Origin: Gemmatimonadota bacterium
Lineage (GTDB): Bacteria; Gemmatimonadota; Gemmatimonadetes; Gemmatimonadales; GWC2-71-9
Length of the DNA stretch: 64,000 nt
Direction: 5' to 3'
NCBI GenBank assembly: GCA_003222055.1
Contig: QHUT01000070.1
Coordinates: forward strand, 1-64,000
The notes beneath the pieces were generated by a model. That model searched no databases. It was given only the letters and a program-made list of their open reading frames with translations, and was not told the origin of the DNA. Shown one piece after another: positions 7,769-15,358 of the stretch (position 1 is its first letter; the number at the start of each line of letters is the position of its first letter). The position numbers were made by a program, and so were the translations under genes.

Positions 7769-8116
7769 CTAGTTCGGCGGTATGGTCAGGTGAATCACGT
7801 CCCCCGGCCGCACCGAGATCGTCTCGGTGATGGGATTGCCCCGACCGCCGATCGGATGCACCTCGAACTGCACCTCCGTGCCGTAGCCGATCAGCTCCGG
7901 GCGGACCATGAGAATGCGCGACGACAGGCCCGGCACCATGCCAAGGCGGAGGCGCTGCCCGCCCCGGATAATGAAAACGTCCATGTCGAGGAAATTCTGG
8001 TTGTTGACCGTCACCGCGACCTCGGCCCTGGGGTTGAGCGGTGCCGCGGCGGGGCGGTGACACGCCAGGCCCGTGACGGCGAGGACGACGAGAAGGGCAG
8101 CGGCGGGCGCGCGCAT
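7769..8116 (-). CDS. Small putative lipoprotein
   Basis: This is a 115-residue protein from ATG 8116; GTG 8122 would add two residues. The N-terminus MRAPAAALLVVLAVTGLAC is a signal peptide ending in a GLAC sequence, a slightly atypical lipobox, so lipidation at the Cys is likely but not certain. The mature part (VTVNNQNFLDMDVFIIRGG onward to PGDVIHLTIPPN) is a compact, beta-rich domain without catalytic residues. It is divergent from the MscS gene and bordered downstream by a family-2 repeat. Function unknown. Confidence 0.7.
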   Translation of the reverse strand: MRAPAAALLVVLAVTGLACHRPAAAPLNPRAEVAVTVNNQNFLDMDVFIIRGGQRLRLGMVPGLSSRILMVRPELIGYGTEVQFEVHPIGGRGNPITETISVRPGDVIHLTIPPN

Positions 8117-8196
8117 GGCCACCTAATCTACAGCGCGCCCGCTGGCGCGGCGCCGCGTGACCTTCTACCTTGTCCCCCCATCTCACCACACGCCGC

Positions 8197-9147
8197 ATGA
8201 TCGACTGGCTTCAGTCACACCTCGGCATGAGCCCCCAGCTCCGGACGCAGCTGCTCGTGACCGTGGGAACGATTGCCGGACTCTGGTTCGTCCGTCACTT
8301 CGTCCTGGGGTTCGTCTACCGCCGGGTGCAGGACCCGTGGGGCCGGTATCGCTGGCGCAAGGGCGTGACCTACGCGCTGGTCGCGGTGGGCGTGATCCTC
8401 GTCAGCCAAACGTGGTTCGCCGGAACCGGCGCGCTCACGACCTACCTGGGACTGGTGTCCGCGGGGCTGGCGATCGCCCTCAAGGAGCCCGTGTCCAATA
8501 TCGCCGCGTGGGCATTCATCATCTGGCGCCGCCCGTTCGAAGTGGGCGACCGCGTGCAAATCGGACCCCACGCGGGAGACGTGATCGACCTCGGGCTGTT
8601 CCAATTCACCCTCAACGAGATCGGCGCCTGGGTGGACGCGGACCAGTCCAGCGGACGCATCATTCATATCCCGAACGGGAAGGTGTTCAGCGATCCCGTA
8701 GCCAACTACAACAAGGGATTCCGTTACATCTGGAACGAAGTGCCGGTAGTGGTCACGTTCGAGAGCGACTGGAGAAAGGCGAAGCAGATCCTCGGAAAGA
8801 TCGCCGTCAAGCACGCGGAGCACCTCACCGCGCAGGCGGAGCAGGATCTGCTCGCGGCCTCCCAGCAATACCTCATCAACTACCGCAAGCTCACGCCCAT
8901 CGTGTATACGAAGGTGGTGAACGACGGTGTGCAGCTCACCATCCGCTATTTGATCGAGCCCCGCAAGCGCCGCGGCACCGAGCACGCGATCTGGGAAGAG
9001 GTCCTCACCGAATTCGCCGCTGCACCCGACATCGATTTGGCCTACCACACCACGCGGGGATTCAAGTACACCGAAGAAGGGAAACCGGCGCTGCGGGCGC
9101 CGCCGATCACGCCCCTGCCGAGCGAGATTCCCGTCGACGACGACTGA
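8197..9147 (+). CDS. MscS-family mechanosensitive channel
   Basis: Small-conductance mechanosensitive channels sit in the inner membrane and release solutes on hypo-osmotic shock. The 316-residue protein has membrane segments at about 15-40, 55-80 and 85-110. The pore-lining third helix, YLGLVSAGLAIALKEPVSNI, shows the Gly/Ala packing of MscS. The beta domain contains RPFEVGDRVQIG, followed by IIHIPNGKVFSDPVANYN. The C-terminal alpha/beta domain is complete. I prefer ATG 8197 over the TTG at 8170 chosen by the track. Its stop is two bases from that of the convergent monooxygenase gene. Confidence 0.9.
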   Translation: MIDWLQSHLGMSPQLRTQLLVTVGTIAGLWFVRHFVLGFVYRRVQDPWGRYRWRKGVTYALVAVGVILVSQTWFAGTGALTTYLGLVSAGLAIALKEPVSNIAAWAFIIWRRPFEVGDRVQIGPHAGDVIDLGLFQFTLNEIGAWVDADQSSGRIIHIPNGKVFSDPVANYNKGFRYIWNEVPVVVTFESDWRKAKQILGKIAVKHAEHLTAQAEQDLLAASQQYLINYRKLTPIVYTKVVNDGVQLTIRYLIEPRKRRGTEHAIWEEVLTEFAAAPDIDLAYHTTRGFKYTEEGKPALRAPPITPLPSEIPVDDD

Positions 9148-9149
9148 CG

Positions 9150-9494
9150 CTACCGCTCCAGTACTTCGTAGTGCGTGACCGTGGGCTCGAGCTCGACGAG
9201 GTACTCGTGGTCCTCGGGGTAGTAGTGCGCCCGCTCGACGTCGTCGCCCGCGAACGTGCGGATCGCCTCCATCGACTTCCAGAACGAGATGAACAGGAAA
9301 TGCGTCTCCCCGCGGGCGGTGTGGCGCAGCACCTCGACCCCGACGTTCCCGGGCGTCGCCCGGCACTCCGTCACGCCCGTGCGGCGCAGGTAGACGGCAT
9401 AGGCGTCGCCCTTGGCGGCGGGGACGGCGCCGTGCCATACCCGGGCGATCAGGCCGCGCTCAGATCCGGTCGAGCTCGCTGACCGTGCGCTCAT
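9150..9494 (-). CDS. Antibiotic biosynthesis monooxygenase-fold (ABM) protein
   Basis: This is a small ferredoxin-like-fold protein of about 114 residues. The core IARVWHGAVPAAKGDAYAVYL, the segment ETHFLFISFWKSMEAIRTFAGDD and the C-terminal YLVELEPTVTHYEVLER are typical of single-domain ABM proteins, which may be cofactor-free oxygenases or stress proteins. It is the last gene of the lrp-eamA-cupin operon and its start overlaps the cupin 3' end by 35 bases. The homologous core begins around residue 16, so the first 15 residues may be unusual or the true start may be a non-ATG codon near 9450. Substrate unknown. Confidence 0.8.
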   Translation of the reverse strand: MSARSASSTGSERGLIARVWHGAVPAAKGDAYAVYLRRTGVTECRATPGNVGVEVLRHTARGETHFLFISFWKSMEAIRTFAGDDVERAHYYPEDHEYLVELEPTVTHYEVLER

Positions 9495-9819
9495 TGCGGA
9501 CGTTCCCCGTGTTGAGGGTGGACTTCGGCTCGAGCAGCATCACGTGCGTCTCGTCGGGCGCAACCGGGAGATGTTCCACGCCTCGCGGGACGATGACGAA
9601 TTCACCCTCCTCGACCCACACCTCGTGGTCGCGGAACTTGAGCAGCAGCCGCCCCTTCACGACGAGAAACAGCTCGTCCTCGAGCTCGTGGTGATGCCAC
9701 ACGAACTCGCCCTTGACCTTGACGAGCTTGACGTACGCGTCGTTGAGCTCGCCGACGATCTTAGGGCTCCACTGTTCGTTGAACTGCCGGAATTTCTCGG
9801 CGAGGTTCACGCTACGCAT
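9460..9819 (-). CDS. Cupin-domain protein
   Basis: This is a 119-residue single cupin barrel. Motif 1 appears as FVWHHHELEDELFLVVKGRLLL, with the metal-binding His cluster and Glu, and motif 2 as FVIVPRGVEHLPVAPDE, carrying the last His. It is probably a small metalloenzyme or sensor of unknown substrate. Its start overlaps the end of the upstream transporter by eight bases, and the ABM gene overlaps its 3' end, so the three are translationally coupled. The N-terminus MRSVNLAEKFRQFNEQWSPK matches a common family of cupins linked to amino-acid or efflux genes. Confidence 0.85.
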   Translation of the reverse strand: MRSVNLAEKFRQFNEQWSPKIVGELNDAYVKLVKVKGEFVWHHHELEDELFLVVKGRLLLKFRDHEVWVEEGEFVIVPRGVEHLPVAPDETHVMLLEPKSTLNTGNVRNERTVSELDRI

Positions 9820-10774
9820 GTTCGGACGCCTCCTGACGCACTGGTCTCGTCGTTTCCGTCCGGCCGTCCGCCCGACCGGCTGACCGCCCGATCTTGTGCG
9901 AGAACTGGATCCACACGACGGCGCCGAGGATCAGCGTCATCGCGAGGAACGTGCGCGCGCTCACGGGCTCATGGAGAATGACCCAGCCGAGCAGCACCGC
10001 GATCACGGGGTTCACGTACGCGTACGTGCCCACGATCGTGGGCGAGGCGTGACGCAGCGCATAGGTGTAGGCGCTGTAGCCCAGGATGGAACCGACCACC
10101 ACGAGATAGGCGAGCGCGCCAGCGCCCCGGGGCGTGAGGTGCCAGCGACTCCACTCCCCGAGCAGCGTGCCCACGAGGGCGATCGCGGCGCCGCCGGCGA
10201 TCATCTGGATCGCCGCCCCGACGTAAGGGCTCGTCTCCGTGCGGTGGCGTTTGCTGTACACCGACCCGAGCGACCAGGAGGCGCTGGCGCAGGTGAGGGC
10301 GATCGGTCCGCGCAGATCGGCTCGCAAGATCTCGGCGGGGCTCGCACCCACCAGGAGGGCGGTGCCGACGAAGCCGAGCAGGAGTCCCGTCACGACGCGC
10401 CAGTTCAGATCGCCTGAGCCGCCGGGAATGATCGCATCGAAGAAAGCCATCCACAGTGCGACGGTGACGACGAAAATGCTGGCGATGCCGGATGCCGTGT
10501 ACTGCTCGGCCCAGACGACGAACGCATTGCCGCCGGCGAGCAGGAGGACGCCCACGATCGCCTGGGTCCGCCAGTCGACGCGTCGTTTGGGCAGCGTGTC
10601 GCCCAGCGCCAGCACCGTGGTGAGCAGCAGCAGGCCGGCAGTGAGAAACCGCAGACCCGCGAACAGGAACGGCGGCAAGACGCCCACTCCGACCCGGATC
10701 GCGAGGTAGGTCGAGCCCCAGAACACGCAGACGACCAGGTAGGCCACGAGCGCTTTGCCGCGCAGCCCGGGCAT
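9812..10774 (-). CDS. EamA/DMT-family transporter
   Basis: This is a 320-residue inner-membrane exporter of the drug/metabolite transporter superfamily with ten predicted helices in two EamA repeats. The first runs from LVAYLVVCVFWGSTYLAIR and the second from GPIALTCASASWSLGSVYSKR. The start is ATG 10774, overlapping the stop of the upstream Lrp gene (TGATG), rather than the track start 183 bases upstream. Placement behind an Lrp-type regulator suggests an amino-acid or metabolite exporter, as with RhtA/YdcZ-like proteins, but the substrate cannot be read from the sequence. Confidence 0.9.
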   Translation of the reverse strand: MPGLRGKALVAYLVVCVFWGSTYLAIRVGVGVLPPFLFAGLRFLTAGLLLLTTVLALGDTLPKRRVDWRTQAIVGVLLLAGGNAFVVWAEQYTASGIASIFVVTVALWMAFFDAIIPGGSGDLNWRVVTGLLLGFVGTALLVGASPAEILRADLRGPIALTCASASWSLGSVYSKRHRTETSPYVGAAIQMIAGGAAIALVGTLLGEWSRWHLTPRGAGALAYLVVVGSILGYSAYTYALRHASPTIVGTYAYVNPVIAVLLGWVILHEPVSARTFLAMTLILGAVVWIQFSHKIGRSAGRADGRTETTRPVRQEASEHA

Positions 10775-11256
10775 CAGTCCGGCTCCACGGGGATGAATCC
10801 CGGCTTCTCGAACACCGTGCCCAGCACGATGGTCGTGCGCGTGCTCATCTGGGTTTTGGACGAGCCACGCAGATCCCGCAGCACGCCCTGCAGGCTCTCG
10901 AGATCGGGCGCCGTAACCTTGAGGATGTAACAGTCCTCTCCGGCGACGTGGTGACACTCGAGCACTTCCGGATGCTTCTCCATGTCGCGCATCCGCGGCT
11001 CGTCGCCGACGTAGTCGGAGTTGGCGTAACGCACGGCGACGAAGGCGGTCACGGGAAAGCCGGCCTTGGCGCGGTCCAGTCGCGCGCCATACCCGGTGAT
11101 GTATCCCGCCTCCTCCAGCCGCTTGACGCGCTCCATCACGGCCGGCCGCGACAACCCCACTTCGTCGGCGATCGCCTGATAGCTGGCGCGGCCGTCGGTC
11201 GCCAGCTGCCGCACGATCTTGCGATCCACGGCATCCAGCTCGGTCTTGTGTGCCAT
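10774..11256 (-). CDS. Lrp/AsnC-family transcriptional regulator
   Basis: This 160-residue protein has an N-terminal HTH (LDAVDRKIVRQLATDGRASYQAIADEVGLSRPAVMERVKRL in two parts) and a C-terminal RAM effector domain (HVAGEDCYILKVTAPDLESL). Such proteins sense amino acids and often control the adjacent transporter. The start is ATG 11256; the track version adds 16 residues of leader. It heads the operon with eamA, cupin and ABM genes. A perfect inverted repeat ACGTTG-GTGA-CAACGT about 50 bases upstream is a plausible autoregulatory operator in the intergenic region shared with larE. Confidence 0.92.
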   Translation of the reverse strand: MAHKTELDAVDRKIVRQLATDGRASYQAIADEVGLSRPAVMERVKRLEEAGYITGYGARLDRAKAGFPVTAFVAVRYANSDYVGDEPRMRDMEKHPEVLECHHVAGEDCYILKVTAPDLESLQGVLRDLRGSSKTQMSTRTTIVLGTVFEKPGFIPVEPD

Positions 11257-11302
11257 TTCGGAGCCTCGGGGTGGTATCCGCCTACTAGACGTAGACAATC
11301 CC

Positions 11303-11318
11303 ACGTTGGTGACAACGT
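11303..11318. promoter_or_regulatory. Candidate Lrp operator
   Basis: ACGTTGGTGACAACGT is a perfect 6-4-6 inverted repeat between the divergent lrp-type gene and larE. Size and symmetry fit Lrp/AsnC sites. The assignment rests on position only. Confidence 0.4.
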
Positions 11319-11379
11319 ATGATAAGAATAAGCGGTTCCGCGGCTACGATCTATCCGATTCTTGCCCCGGAAATGTCCT

Positions 11380-11408
11380 TTGATGGAGACAGTGTAAGTC
11401 ATTAGTAT
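11380..11408 (+). promoter_or_regulatory. larE promoter, leaderless type
   Basis: TTGATG (11380-11385), a 17-nt spacer, then TAGTAT (11403-11408). The GTG start at 11415 follows after 6 nt, so the mRNA is probably leaderless. Confidence 0.6.
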
Positions 11409-11414
11409 TCCGCC

Positions 11415-12230
11415 GTGTCCGGCTCCCTTCCCACCCTGCGCGCCCTCGCGCGCGACCTATCGTCTGCGCTGGTGGGGTACTCGGGGGGGGTCGATTCCGC
11501 CCTCCTGGCGGTCGTTCTCCGCCAGGAGCTCGGTCGGGAACGCATGCTCGCGGCCGTGGGGAGGAGCCCGTCGTACCCCGCCGCCCAGTGGGCCATTGCC
11601 CGGGCTGTGGCCGGGCGCTTCGATGTGCCGCTCGTCGAGCTCGACACCCACGAGCTGGACGACCCGAGCTACCTCGCCAATCCCACCAACCGCTGCTTCT
11701 TCTGTAAGACGGAATTGTGGCGCCGGCTGGTCCCCGAGGCGCGGGCCCGCGGCCTGGCCGTGGTGTGCGACGGCACCAACGCGGACGACCTGGGCGAGCA
11801 TCGGCCGGGCTACGCGGCGGGCGCGGCCGCGGGCGTACGCTCCCCGCTCGCCGAAGCAGGCTTCACCAAGACGGACGTGCGCCGGGCGGCGCGCGCACTG
11901 GGGCTCCCCATCTGGGATGCGCCCGCGGCGCCGTGCCTCTCGAGCCGCGTGGCGTACGGCATCGCCATCACGCCGGGGCGCCTGGCGCAGGTGGAGCGGG
12001 GGGAAGCGTACCTGCGCGAGCTGGGAGTCACGGGGGATCTGCGCGTGCGCCACCACGGTGAGCGCGCCCGCATCGAGGTGGAGCCGCGTTGGATCCCGTG
12101 GCTTGCAGAGCGGCTGCCCGCGGTCGAACGGCGACTGGGCGAGCTGGGGTTCGCGGCCATCGAGCTCGATCCGCGCGGCTACCGCCGCGGCAGCCTGCTC
12201 GCCCCCGCCCGGCGCGCCGCCGGCGCGTGA
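11415..12230 (+). CDS. larE: LarE-type ATP-dependent sacrificial sulfur transferase
   Basis: LarE activates a pyridinium dicarboxylate carboxylate with ATP and donates sulfur, in the best-studied case from its own cysteine, while building the nickel-pincer cofactor of lactate racemase. The 271 residues show the PP-loop GYSGGVDS near residue 22, TNRCFFCKTELW, DGTNADDLGEHRPG and the sacrificial-cysteine motif APCLSSRVAYG. GTG 11415 is chosen because the promoter places the transcript start there. No larB or larC lies in the window, so it may act elsewhere or on another substrate. Its TGA overlaps the next GTG start. Confidence 0.9.
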   Translation: MSGSLPTLRALARDLSSALVGYSGGVDSALLAVVLRQELGRERMLAAVGRSPSYPAAQWAIARAVAGRFDVPLVELDTHELDDPSYLANPTNRCFFCKTELWRRLVPEARARGLAVVCDGTNADDLGEHRPGYAAGAAAGVRSPLAEAGFTKTDVRRAARALGLPIWDAPAAPCLSSRVAYGIAITPGRLAQVERGEAYLRELGVTGDLRVRHHGERARIEVEPRWIPWLAERLPAVERRLGELGFAAIELDPRGYRRGSLLAPARRAAGA

Positions 12231-12784
12231 GGCTGTTCGTCGCGTTGAATCTTCCTCCCCCCGTGCGCGAAGCCCTGTGGACCGCCACGACGCCGCTGCG
12301 GGAGCTGGGGCTCCCCGTGAATTGGGTCCGCGGCGACGGCATCCACCTGACGCTCAAGTTCCTCGGCGACGTGGCGGACGAGCGGGAGGCGGAGGTCGCG
12401 GCCGCGCTCGGGCGGGCGGCGGCGGGAGCGCGCGCCCTGCCCCTCGCGGTGGGGGGCTTCGGCGTGTTTCCCGACTTCCGCCGGCCGCGGGTGGTGTGGG
12501 CCGGGATCGCGCCGGAGCCGGGGCTCGAGATCCTACAGCATCGGGTGGAGCAGGAAGTCGCGCCGCTCGGGTTTCCCACCGAGGCGCGCCCGTTTCGTCC
12601 CCACGTGACGCTGGGGCGGGCGCGGAAGGAGGCCCGACCCCGTGACCTCGCGGGCCTCGAATCCGCGCTCGCGCAGCTCGAATTCGCGCAGACCGCCGTA
12701 GTGAGCACGCTCGACCTGATGCAGAGCACGCTCCGATCGGGAGGGGCGGTGTACAACGTGAGACACAGTGAACGGCTGCCTTAG
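12227..12784 (+). CDS. thpR: RNA 2',3'-cyclic phosphodiesterase (ThpR/LigT)
   Basis: This 185-residue protein belongs to the 2H phosphoesterase superfamily, which opens 2',3'-cyclic phosphates on RNA ends. Both HxTx motifs are present: HLTLKFLG in the first lobe and HVTLGRAR in the second. The N-terminus MRLFVALNLPPPVREAL is canonical, which fixes the start at GTG 12227 in a GTGA overlap with larE. The track start at 12089 is inside larE. It is followed by an overlapping membrane-protein gene. Confidence 0.92.
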   Translation: MRLFVALNLPPPVREALWTATTPLRELGLPVNWVRGDGIHLTLKFLGDVADEREAEVAAALGRAAAGARALPLAVGGFGVFPDFRRPRVVWAGIAPEPGLEILQHRVEQEVAPLGFPTEARPFRPHVTLGRARKEARPRDLAGLESALAQLEFAQTAVVSTLDLMQSTLRSGGAVYNVRHSERLP

Positions 12785-13436
12785 GGGACTGTTCCGGCTC
12801 GCGCTCTTCGCCGCCGCTCTCGTGGTCGCGCTCGTGGCATGGTGGTTCCGCGAGCCACTGCTGCGGAGCGCCTCCCGCTGGCTCGGGCCTCATTCGACCA
12901 AGCTCCCGCCCGTCGCCGATACGGCCGTCGGCGCGCCCACGCCCAAGGCGCTCTCCTCCAGTCAGACCAAGGTCGACCGCCTCAAGCTCAACGAAGGCCC
13001 CGACTCGGTGGTGCTCTCGCCCAACGAGATCGCGGCGATGATCGGCAGCGGGATCGACTGGTCCGTCCGCAAGAGCTTCGATTCGCTGCGGGTGGAGCTG
13101 CTCGAGGGCACGCTCGCCGTGTACTGCCGGCTCGATACCCGGGTGATTCCGCCGGACGCGCTGGGGCCGCTGGCGGGCATGCTGAATCCCCGGGAGCCGC
13201 TGCGCATCGCCGGGCCGCTGGCGATCGAGCGCCCCGGGGTCGGGCGTTTTACGGTCGCCGAGCTGTCGCTGCGCGGGTTCCCGTTTCCGGGACCCCTGGT
13301 GAAGCAGCTGGCGCAGCGCGTGGCGGGCGCCGACTCCAGCGGCGCCGTGCCGCTGCGGGTCTCGCCGGCGTTCACCGATGTCGCCATCCATCCGACGGGG
13401 GTCGTGCTGTACCGCTTCAAGCGGAGGAAGGCGTGA
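12768..13436 (+). CDS. Single-pass membrane protein, hypothetical
   Basis: This is a 222-residue protein starting at GTG 12768, overlapping the thpR 3' end by 17 bases. A single hydrophobic helix (LFRLALFAAALVVALVAWWF) near the N-terminus anchors about 185 extracytoplasmic residues. That domain contains VVLSPNEIAAMIGSGIDW and a conserved-looking VELLEGTLAVYCRLDT, but I recognise no family. It lies directly upstream of the sigma54 activator, whose GTG overlaps its TGA, and could be its envelope-side partner. That functional link is inference only. Confidence 0.7.
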   Translation: MNGCLRGLFRLALFAAALVVALVAWWFREPLLRSASRWLGPHSTKLPPVADTAVGAPTPKALSSSQTKVDRLKLNEGPDSVVLSPNEIAAMIGSGIDWSVRKSFDSLRVELLEGTLAVYCRLDTRVIPPDALGPLAGMLNPREPLRIAGPLAIERPGVGRFTVAELSLRGFPFPGPLVKQLAQRVAGADSSGAVPLRVSPAFTDVAIHPTGVVLYRFKRRKA

Positions 13437-14821
13437 CCCGGCGCGTGCTGGTCGTCGACGATGAAAAGGGCATCCGTGAGGCCCTGACCCAGCTGCTCGA
13501 GTATGAGGACATCGAGGTGCAGGCGTGCGCCTCGGGCTCCGAGGCGCTGAGCCTCTACCCCGAGCTCCGGCCCCACCTCGTGTTCCTCGACGTGAAGATG
13601 CAGGGGATGGACGGCCTGGAGACCCTGCGCAAGCTGCGCGAGCTCGACCCGCGCGCGCAGGTCGTCATGATCTCGGGACACGGCACCATCCAGACCGCGG
13701 TCGAAGCGACCCAGCTCGGCGCCTACGACTTCCTCGAGAAGCCGCTCGACACGGACCGCATCCTCCTGACGCTGCGCAACGCCCTCGAGCACGTGGACCT
13801 CGCCAGCGAGAATGTGCGGCTCAAGGCCGAGGTGCACGCCCAGTACGAGATCGTGGGCACGAGCCGGGCCGTGAAGGGCGTGATCGAGCGCATCGAGAAG
13901 GTGGCGCCGACGGCGGCACGCGTCCTCATCACCGGCGAAAACGGCACCGGCAAGGAGCTGGTGGCCCGGGCCATCCACACGCTCTCCCCCCGTGCACCGC
14001 AGCCGTTCGTGGAGGTGAACTGCGCGGCGATCCCGACGGAGCTGATCGAGAGCGAGCTGTTCGGGCACATGAAGGGCAGCTTCACCGGCGCGTTCGCCGA
14101 CCGCGCGGGGAAGTTCGAGCTGGCCGATGGGGGCACGCTGTTCCTCGACGAGGTCGGGGACATGAGCCTCTCGGCCCAGGCCAAGGTGCTGCGCGCCCTG
14201 GAGGAGGGCGTCATCTCGCGCGTCGGGTCGGGCAAGACGCTCTCGGTGGACGTACGCGTCGTCGCCGCTACCAACAAGGACCTGCGCGCCGAGATCGCCG
14301 CGGGGCGGTTTCGCGAGGACCTGCTCTATCGGCTCAACGTCGTGCCGATCGAGGTGCCGCCGCTGCGCGCGCGCCGCGCCGACGTGCCGCAGCTCGTCGA
14401 TCACTTCGCCGCCCGCTTGACCGATCGCGGCGGGCTGCAGGCCAAGCGCTTCGACCCCGAGGCCCTGAAACGGCTCGCGGCGCACGATTGGCCCGGGAAC
14501 ATCCGCGAGCTGCGCAACGCCGTCGAGCGCCTGCTCATCCTGTCCACCGGTCCCACGGTCACCATATCCGATGTCGAGCGTATCGCGGGTGTGGGAACGG
14601 GGGACGGGGGAGGAGGGACGGGTCCGGCCGATGTCGCGGGCGCGCCGTGGATGCGGGCGGCGACGTTCGAGGAGTTCAAGCAGGTGGCGGAGCGGACCTA
14701 TATCCTGGCGAAGCTGCAGGAGAACGACTGGAATGTGTCCGAGACGGCGCGCACATTGGATATGCCGCGCAGCAATCTCTACAAGAAAATCGAGCGGTAC
14801 GGGCTGGCCCGGGAGGCGTAG
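13433..14821 (+). CDS. NtrC-family sigma54-dependent response regulator
   Basis: This is a 462-residue three-domain activator. The receiver domain spans about 1-120, with VVDDEKG, the phospho-acceptor FLDVKMQGMDGL and the switch residues SGHGT and EKPLD. The AAA+ domain spans 140-380, with Walker A GENGTGKE, the sigma54-contact loop GSFTGAF, Walker B GGTLFLDEVGDM and the arginine-finger region REDLLYRLNV. A Fis-type HTH ends it (NVSETARTLDMPRSNLYKKI). The linker before the HTH holds a heptad-repeat element at 14593-14622. No cognate histidine kinase is adjacent. The start GTG 13433 overlaps the upstream TGA and follows GGAGGAAG. Confidence 0.95.
   Translation: MTRRVLVVDDEKGIREALTQLLEYEDIEVQACASGSEALSLYPELRPHLVFLDVKMQGMDGLETLRKLRELDPRAQVVMISGHGTIQTAVEATQLGAYDFLEKPLDTDRILLTLRNALEHVDLASENVRLKAEVHAQYEIVGTSRAVKGVIERIEKVAPTAARVLITGENGTGKELVARAIHTLSPRAPQPFVEVNCAAIPTELIESELFGHMKGSFTGAFADRAGKFELADGGTLFLDEVGDMSLSAQAKVLRALEEGVISRVGSGKTLSVDVRVVAATNKDLRAEIAAGRFREDLLYRLNVVPIEVPPLRARRADVPQLVDHFAARLTDRGGLQAKRFDPEALKRLAAHDWPGNIRELRNAVERLLILSTGPTVTISDVERIAGVGTGDGGGGTGPADVAGAPWMRAATFEEFKQVAERTYILAKLQENDWNVSETARTLDMPRSNLYKKIERYGLAREA
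14593..14622 (+). repeat. Heptad element, single arm, inside the sigma54 activator gene
   Basis: The units are GGGAACG, GGGGACG, GGGGAGG and AGGGACG. It encodes a Gly-rich stretch (GTGDGGGGTG) in the linker between the AAA+ and HTH domains. Confidence 0.75.
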
Positions 14822-15330
14822 TGGCGGGAAGCGAGAAGGAGCGGGACTGGGACAAAGAGATGGCGGAGGTGGACCGGCTGCTCAAGAAGCTCCCCAACGC
14901 GGACCCGACGCTGGGCCGCGGGGCTGGCTACGAGCCGACCGCCAAAAAGCCATCGCTCTCCGCCGTGACGCCGCGCGGCGGCGTCGCACCTCCGAGCGGC
15001 TCCGGGCGACTGGGCACGTGGGCCAAAGTGACGCTCGGCGTGCTCGTCGCGGTCGGCGTCGCGCCGGGGGTCTGGCCCTACACGCATGGCTGCGGCCTCC
15101 ATCTCATCTTCTACCTCGCGGGCGTCACGACGGTGATCGCCGCGGGGCTGTGGTCCAGCCTCTCGTCCTGGAAGCGGCGCCTCGGTGTGGCGCACGTCAT
15201 CTCGCAGGTGCTGATCATCTGGGGTATCCTTCTGCTTACGCGAGAAGTGCTGCCCCGCGTCGGCGGCAACGCCTCGGCCGTGTGGCTCTGCCCCGACGTA
15301 CCGCCGCCCACGCTAGCACCGAAGCGCTGA
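14821..15330 (+). CDS. Small multi-pass membrane protein, hypothetical
   Basis: This is a 169-residue protein starting at GTG 14821 within the upstream TAG (TAGTG). The first 65 residues are charged and cytosolic (KERDWDKEMAEVDRLLKKLP). Three hydrophobic segments follow: WAKVTLGVLVAVGVAPGVW, LIFYLAGVTTVIAAGLW and VISQVLIIWGILLLTREVL. No family is recognised. It is coupled to the sigma54 activator gene and is probably the last gene of the larE transcript. Confidence 0.7.
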   Translation: MAGSEKERDWDKEMAEVDRLLKKLPNADPTLGRGAGYEPTAKKPSLSAVTPRGGVAPPSGSGRLGTWAKVTLGVLVAVGVAPGVWPYTHGCGLHLIFYLAGVTTVIAAGLWSSLSSWKRRLGVAHVISQVLIIWGILLLTREVLPRVGGNASAVWLCPDVPPPTLAPKR

Positions 15331-15358
15331 TCTCGGACCCCTGACCCTGACCCCTCAC

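Noticed and set aside
5085-7770. A classical integrative element between comM and the lipoprotein gene
   Set aside because: No integrase, transposase, att-site pair or target duplication is visible. I kept only the observation of foreign composition and comM duplication.
15330-15358. GACCCCT-type repeats before the aldehyde dehydrogenase as another heptad element
   Set aside because: There are only about three imperfect units with a spacing break, below the four-unit pattern of the others.
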